Assembly (NCBI GenBank): GCA_002733215.1
Contig: NVUY01000010.1
Location: forward strand, 30,724-94,723
Direction of reading: 5' to 3'
DNA: 64,000 bases
Source: Sulfurovum sp.
Lineage (GTDB): Bacteria; Campylobacterota; Campylobacteria; Campylobacterales; Sulfurovaceae
Below, piece after piece: positions 60,108 to 64,000 of this stretch. Every line of letters starts with the position of its first letter. The stretch's first letter is position 1. The notes beneath the pieces are model-generated. The model ran no database searches. It was not told where the DNA came from and was given only the letters and a program-made list of their open reading frames with translations. The position numbers and the translations under genes were made by a program.

Positions 60108-62438
60108 CTAAGCCTTTTTCACAGTGGTTCTTGAAAAATAGGCATCATGTTCAAACGCATCTACCGTAATGATCTCATGTTGTAAGTCTCTAGCCACTTT
60201 AAGAGTCCGTTTTTCACCCTCCGTTAAACGTTCCCCTTTTTTCTCATTAACCAGTAGTTCTTTTACCTCTTGCATTTTATGAGTAGCTTCTAAAAGCTCT
60301 CTTAGCCGATCTCCCATATAAATATTCCCACACACACGATCCCTAACACTGTCATCTTCACACATAGCTACAGCTATACGATGCAGACTTTTGTCTTTAA
60401 TGGTTTTTCCCATAGGATTCAGACGTGTATACCATCCATAGAGTTTAAAAGGTACAGCCAGCATTCCCGATACAAGGTTTTCAAGTATACCGCTGAATGC
60501 AAGGTCTATCTTGCCAAAGGCATCTTCTACTGCCACTTCCAAAAACACTTCATCACTCTCTTTGCTGCCTTCTATATCAAAACGTTTCAGTGCAGCAGTA
60601 ATGAAATACATTTGAGTCAGCACATCCCCGAATCTTCCCGAAACAGATTCTCTTCGTTTTAAAGAAGCACCCATCAAACCCAAAGCCACATCACTCAAGT
60701 AAGCGAATCTGGCCGATGCCCATGCAAGCTTCTGCTCGTAACGTCTGGCTTTGCCTTTAGTCTGTGCAGGGTGAGCATATCCACGTGTCAATCCCAATAC
60801 AAAAGTTCTTGCCTTGTTGCGTGTGACATGTCCTATATGTGAGAATAACAGGGTATCAAAAGCCTTCACATCCCCTTGTTCAAGTGCTTCTATCTGTGCA
60901 TAGGCGTAAGGATGACAGCGGATCATCCCCTGTCCGAACATGATGAGTGTACGTGTCATAATGTTCGCACCTTCCACCGTAATGGCTACAGGAGCTCCAA
61001 AGTAAGCATGTGCCAGTAGGTTCCGAGGACCCATGGAGATAGCGGCACCCCCCTGTATGTCCATCGCATCGATGATGTTTTTTCTGAACATTTCTGTACT
61101 CTGGTACTTCATGATGGCATTGGCAACAGCCGGTTTCTCTCCTGCGTTGATGGCACCCAAAGTAAAGGTCTTTGCAGCATCCAGTATGTATGTGCTCGCA
61201 CCCAAACGCCCTAAGACTTCAGCGATACCTTCAAACTTGGCGATGCTCAGTCCAAACTGGTAACGTACTACAGCGTAAGTGGAAGCCACATAGGCAGCAA
61301 GTTTGGAACCTCCTGTACTGGTACTCGGAAGTGAGATACCCCGTCCTACCGCAAGCGATTCCATAAGCATACGCCATCCACACCCAAGTCCAGACTCACC
61401 GCCGATGACATCGTCTATGCTGATGATAACATCTTTACCAAGCAGTGGTGCATTGACAAATGGCACACCCAGTGGGTCATGTCTTTTACTTTGGTCTATC
61501 CCTTTGTTTTTAGCATCTACCAAGGCACAAGTAATACCCCAGTCTTCCCCTTTACCCAAAAGTTTTTCAGGGTCTTTGAGGACAAAAGCAAGTCCTATAA
61601 CTGTAGCAATAGAAGAGAGTGTAATGTAACGTTTTTCAAAGTTAAGACGTATTTTTACTTCACCGTCTTCATCTTTAAACACCACACCTTCAGAACGTAT
61701 AGCCCCTGCATCTGAACCTGCTTCAGGTTCAGTAAGTGCAAAACAAGGGATGTCACGTCCATCTGCTAGTCTCGGTAAGTAGTGTTTTTTCTGTGCATCA
61801 AGCCCATAGTGTAATAGTAACTCAGCAGGCCCTAGTGAGTTCGGTACCATCACGGTAATGGCAAGCACTTGAGAGTGAGAAGCCAGTTTCTCGATGACAC
61901 AAGAGTGTCCATAGGCAGAAAAACCGAGTCCGCCATATTCTTTAGGGATGATCATACCCAGGAACTTCTTACTTTTGAGGTATTTCCAGACTTCCGGAGA
62001 CAGATCTCTTTCTTCAAATACTTCCCAATCAGAGGTCATGGCACAGACTTCATTGACTTCATTGTCTATGAAATCCTGTTCCTCGGTACTGAGTTTAGGG
62101 TACGGGTTTGCAAAGATCTTTTTAAAATCCGGTTTACCGGAAAATAGTTCCCCCTCTACCCATACATCCCCTGCACGAAGGGCTGTTTTTTCTGTGTCTG
62201 AAATTTTAGGAAGTAAACCTTTCGCCTTTAACACTGCAAAAAGAGGTTTGGTGATGAGTCTTACCCTTATCTCTTTGATGAGAAATACAACTCCAAGTCC
62301 AATAGCAGGTATCCACCAAAGTATAGAGGCATCAAAGCCTAATAAAAATACAGCTAACGCAACAAACCAAGACCATAAAGGTGCTGCAAAAAATGCCAGA
62401 GCAAGTGCAACAAGGATGACTGAAAATAATAGTCCCAT
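60108..62438 (-). CDS. FadE-like acyl-CoA dehydrogenase
   Basis: A 776-residue protein. Two or three membrane helices at the N-terminus (residues 1-55) are followed by an acyl-CoA dehydrogenase core (about 80-520): LTEPEAGSDAGAIRSEGVV, MVPNSLGPAELLLHYG, GGESGLGCGWRMLMESLAVGR (first segments) and TVEGANIMTRTLIMFGQG. The long C-terminal region resembles the extra domain of E. coli FadE (DUF1974). It catalyses the first oxidation step of fatty acid breakdown. Beta-oxidation is unusual for Campylobacterota, and no other beta-oxidation gene is in the window, so transfer from a proteobacterium is plausible. Followed after 2 bases by an acyltransferase-hydrolase gene. Confidence 0.88.
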   Translation of the reverse strand: MGLLFSVILVALALAFFAAPLWSWFVALAVFLLGFDASILWWIPAIGLGVVFLIKEIRVRLITKPLFAVLKAKGLLPKISDTEKTALRAGDVWVEGELFSGKPDFKKIFANPYPKLSTEEQDFIDNEVNEVCAMTSDWEVFEERDLSPEVWKYLKSKKFLGMIIPKEYGGLGFSAYGHSCVIEKLASHSQVLAITVMVPNSLGPAELLLHYGLDAQKKHYLPRLADGRDIPCFALTEPEAGSDAGAIRSEGVVFKDEDGEVKIRLNFEKRYITLSSIATVIGLAFVLKDPEKLLGKGEDWGITCALVDAKNKGIDQSKRHDPLGVPFVNAPLLGKDVIISIDDVIGGESGLGCGWRMLMESLAVGRGISLPSTSTGGSKLAAYVASTYAVVRYQFGLSIAKFEGIAEVLGRLGASTYILDAAKTFTLGAINAGEKPAVANAIMKYQSTEMFRKNIIDAMDIQGGAAISMGPRNLLAHAYFGAPVAITVEGANIMTRTLIMFGQGMIRCHPYAYAQIEALEQGDVKAFDTLLFSHIGHVTRNKARTFVLGLTRGYAHPAQTKGKARRYEQKLAWASARFAYLSDVALGLMGASLKRRESVSGRFGDVLTQMYFITAALKRFDIEGSKESDEVFLEVAVEDAFGKIDLAFSGILENLVSGMLAVPFKLYGWYTRLNPMGKTIKDKSLHRIAVAMCEDDSVRDRVCGNIYMGDRLRELLEATHKMQEVKELLVNEKKGERLTEGEKRTLKVARDLQHEIITVDAFEHDAYFSRTTVKKA

Positions 62439-62611
62439 GTCTGCCTCCTAAAATAAATTTATTTATCATTTATGGTAGCTTTATGGTGTGGATTGGGTGT
62501 GGAGTAAAACATGACAATTTGTACCCTGAAGAATTTTATTATTTTGGTTTTGGCATTAAATAGACTTGTTTATTGGTCTATTCTGGACTTAAATGGGTAA
62601 CCCTATAATTT

Positions 62612-62995
62612 CTAATTGGCTTCATAACTTATTCTATAAATCAGATCAGCATAATCATCCGAAACCAATAAAGACCCATCAGGCATCTGTGCAAAAGCCA
62701 CTGGTCTTCCCCATGCTTTTTGAGTCTTATTGTCTAGCCATCCCGAAGCAAACACCTCCATTTTGTCAATATTATTTTCCGTTTTAAACCCTACCATAAT
62801 TCTATATCCAATTTTATTTGATCGATTCCAAGAACCATGTTGAGCAATAAAAATAGCATTCGAGTATTTCTCAGGAAATTGTTTTCCGGTATAAAATTTT
62901 ACACCTAAAGGAGCAACATGCGCCCTGAATTTCCAAGCAGGTTTTTTAAATTCATTACAACTACTCTTAGTTCCATATTTAGGTATAATGAACCC
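62612..62995 (-). pseudogene. PQQ-dependent sugar dehydrogenase-like gene, 3' fragment
   Basis: The minus-strand frame ending at 62612 carries the C-terminus of a glucose/sorbosone dehydrogenase: HVAPLGVKFYTGKQFPEKY, IFIAQHGSWNRSNKIGY, WGRPVAFAQMPDGSLLVSDD and YRISYEAN. The first about 30 codons of the longer frame (to 63094) are a hydrophobic random-looking stretch inside the IS left end, so the homologous part starts near 62995. The remaining, larger N-terminal part of the gene has been separated by, or lost with, the IS3 insertion. Confidence 0.7.
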
Positions 62996-64000
62996 CATAA
63001 ATCGAACCACTAAAAATAACTTTCTTATTTCAAAATGATAGAATAAAAGCATAGAAAGTAAGGAAAGATAAAATGAGTGTAAAAAGAAAAACATATACTG
63101 CAGAGTTTAAAGCCAAATTGGTTTTAGAAGTTTTAGAAGGTGAGAAACCAGTCAATGAGATCGCTAGTCAATATAAGGTTTTGCCAACAAGTCTGAAAAG
63201 TTGGAAAAAGCAGTTCCTGGGAAATATGTCATTAGCATTTGATAAAAGTACAGTAGTCAAAGAATATAAAGATGAGATAGAAGAGCTGAAAAAGTCAAAA
63301 GATTCCATTGCAAAAAAATTGGGAGAGACCATTGTCGAAAAGGATTTTCTTGTGGAAAAGCTCGTCAGCTTGGCATCCTCTAAAGAGCGTAAAGAACTCT
63401 TGGATACCAAGCTTAAAATATCTCTAAATAGACAATGTAACTTGTTGAAAATCTCTAAGTCTTCTTTGTATTATGAGCCTATAAAACCCTTTAGTACCAG
63501 TAATGAAATAAAACTTTTAAATGCCATTGATGAAATCTACGAAGAGTTTCCCAGCTACGGCTATAGACGCATGACCAAACAACTGCAAAGAGATGGCTAC
63601 AACGTGGGTAAAAAGCTTGTTAAGAAGGCTATGAAGTATATGGGTATAGAAGCCCTGTACCCTAAGCCTAAAACCACTACAGCTAATAAAGAGCATTACA
63701 AGTATCCATATTTGTTAAAAGATTTCAGGAATGATGCAGGACAAGTAGTAATTGACAGAAACAACAAAGTATGGAGTACGGATATCACCTATATCAAACT
63801 TGAAAAAGGATTTGTTTATTTAGCTGCCATTATTGACTGGCATAGCAAAAAAATACTCTCTTGGAATCTCTCAAACACAATGGATATTTCATTAGTCACA
63901 AGTGTATTAAATGAAGCACTGGCATTTTATCCAAAGCCAGAAATATTTAACACAGATCAAGGTAGCCAATACACAGCAAAAGCTTATGTTGAAATTCTCA
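62996..64000 (+). mobile_element. IS3-family insertion sequence, right end beyond the window
   Basis: The transposase frame runs off the window. The left boundary is taken just left of its promoter, where the dehydrogenase homology stops; the terminal inverted repeat cannot be set without the other end. An AT-rich block (63003-63060) with TAGAAT and a good AAGGAAAG lies before the ATG. Confidence 0.7.
63073..64000 (+). CDS. IS3-family transposase, orfA and orfB fused in one frame (partial)
   Basis: Over 309 codons are open from ATG 63073 to the window end. The N-terminal part is the OrfA-like helix-turn-helix (KRKTYTAEFKAKLVLEVLEG, VNEIASQYKVLPTSLKSWKK) and leucine-zipper-like helix. The OrfB part follows without a frameshift: FPSYGYRRMTKQLQRDGYNV, then the DDE catalytic strand VWSTDITYIKL (first Asp) and FNTDQGSQYTAKAY (second Asp). 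The catalytic Glu would lie beyond the window. Most IS3 elements make the fusion by programmed -1 frameshifting; here both parts are one continuous frame. Confidence 0.88.
   Translation, partial: MSVKRKTYTAEFKAKLVLEVLEGEKPVNEIASQYKVLPTSLKSWKKQFLGNMSLAFDKSTVVKEYKDEIEELKKSKDSIAKKLGETIVEKDFLVEKLVSLASSKERKELLDTKLKISLNRQCNLLKISKSSLYYEPIKPFSTSNEIKLLNAIDEIYEEFPSYGYRRMTKQLQRDGYNVGKKLVKKAMKYMGIEALYPKPKTTTANKEHYKYPYLLKDFRNDAGQVVIDRNNKVWSTDITYIKLEKGFVYLAAIIDWHSKKILSWNLSNTMDISLVTSVLNEALAFYPKPEIFNTDQGSQYTAKAYVEIL

Noticed and set aside
63000..63094. N-terminal 30 residues of the dehydrogenase fragment
   Set aside because: They come from the IS left end and its promoter on the opposite strand and show no family motif.
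1..64000. tRNA, rRNA, CRISPR array, prophage or replication origin
   Set aside because: No cloverleaf-like sequence, conserved rRNA block, repeat-spacer pattern, phage structural gene or dnaA-box cluster was recognised by eye; a covariance search could still find small RNAs.

Overview
The window looks like a chromosomal piece from a Campylobacterota bacterium, probably of the Sulfurovum/Sulfurimonas kind. This is inferred from the low GC content, the single-chain ResB-ResC type cytochrome c synthase CcsBA, the cluster of a DksA-like protein with RlmH, MltB and Dus, and the style of the two-component pair. No rRNA, tRNA, CRISPR array or prophage was recognised. Most genes are ordinary chromosomal genes, broken up by several accessory patches.

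Left edge (1-4.8 kb): the end of a Wadjet/MksBEFG-like SMC defence operon (C-terminus of the SMC-like ATPase plus a short Toprim-type JetD), then ccsBA. From 4.9 to 18 kb, all on the minus strand, lies the most distinctive part. It holds a SUMF1-fold protein, an operon for an outer-membrane barrel protein, an arylsulfatase, two DUF3604 proteins, a parvulin and a HupE/UreJ membrane protein, with an AraC-type regulator just upstream. Beyond the regulator is an operon of a DUF2092 protein, an Asn/Arg-rich repeat protein and an MscS channel. The two operons share an exact 17-bp motif placed 21 bp upstream of a -10-like hexamer, which suggests one regulon.

18-34 kb: a membrane-anchored glycerophosphodiester phosphodiesterase, a SWIM/SNF2 helicase, the wreck of a type III restriction-modification locus with a nested MNT/HEPN pair, polA, uvrA, a TauE/SafE transporter and a PqiA-like protein. 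34-43.6 kb: housekeeping genes (dusB, dksA-like, rlmH, mltB), a pair of overlapping membrane GTPase genes, a HigBA-like toxin-antitoxin pair, a REP-type (RAYT) transposase with matching inverted repeats, and a second, intact MNT/HEPN pair.

43.7-64 kb: small metabolic enzymes, a Na/Pi cotransporter, a tiny Lys-rich protein, a cytochrome c, a second sulfatase, a TraB/GumN protein, a Spy-like protein with a two-component pair, an alpha/beta hydrolase, a glycosyltransferase, and a lipid module (acyltransferase-hydrolase fusion plus FadE-like acyl-CoA dehydrogenase). The window ends in an IS3-type element next to a decapitated PQQ-type sugar dehydrogenase gene. A 41-bp sequence carrying a Shine-Dalgarno, a start codon and the end of an overlapping small upstream ORF occurs at two unrelated genes (cytochrome c and glycosyltransferase).
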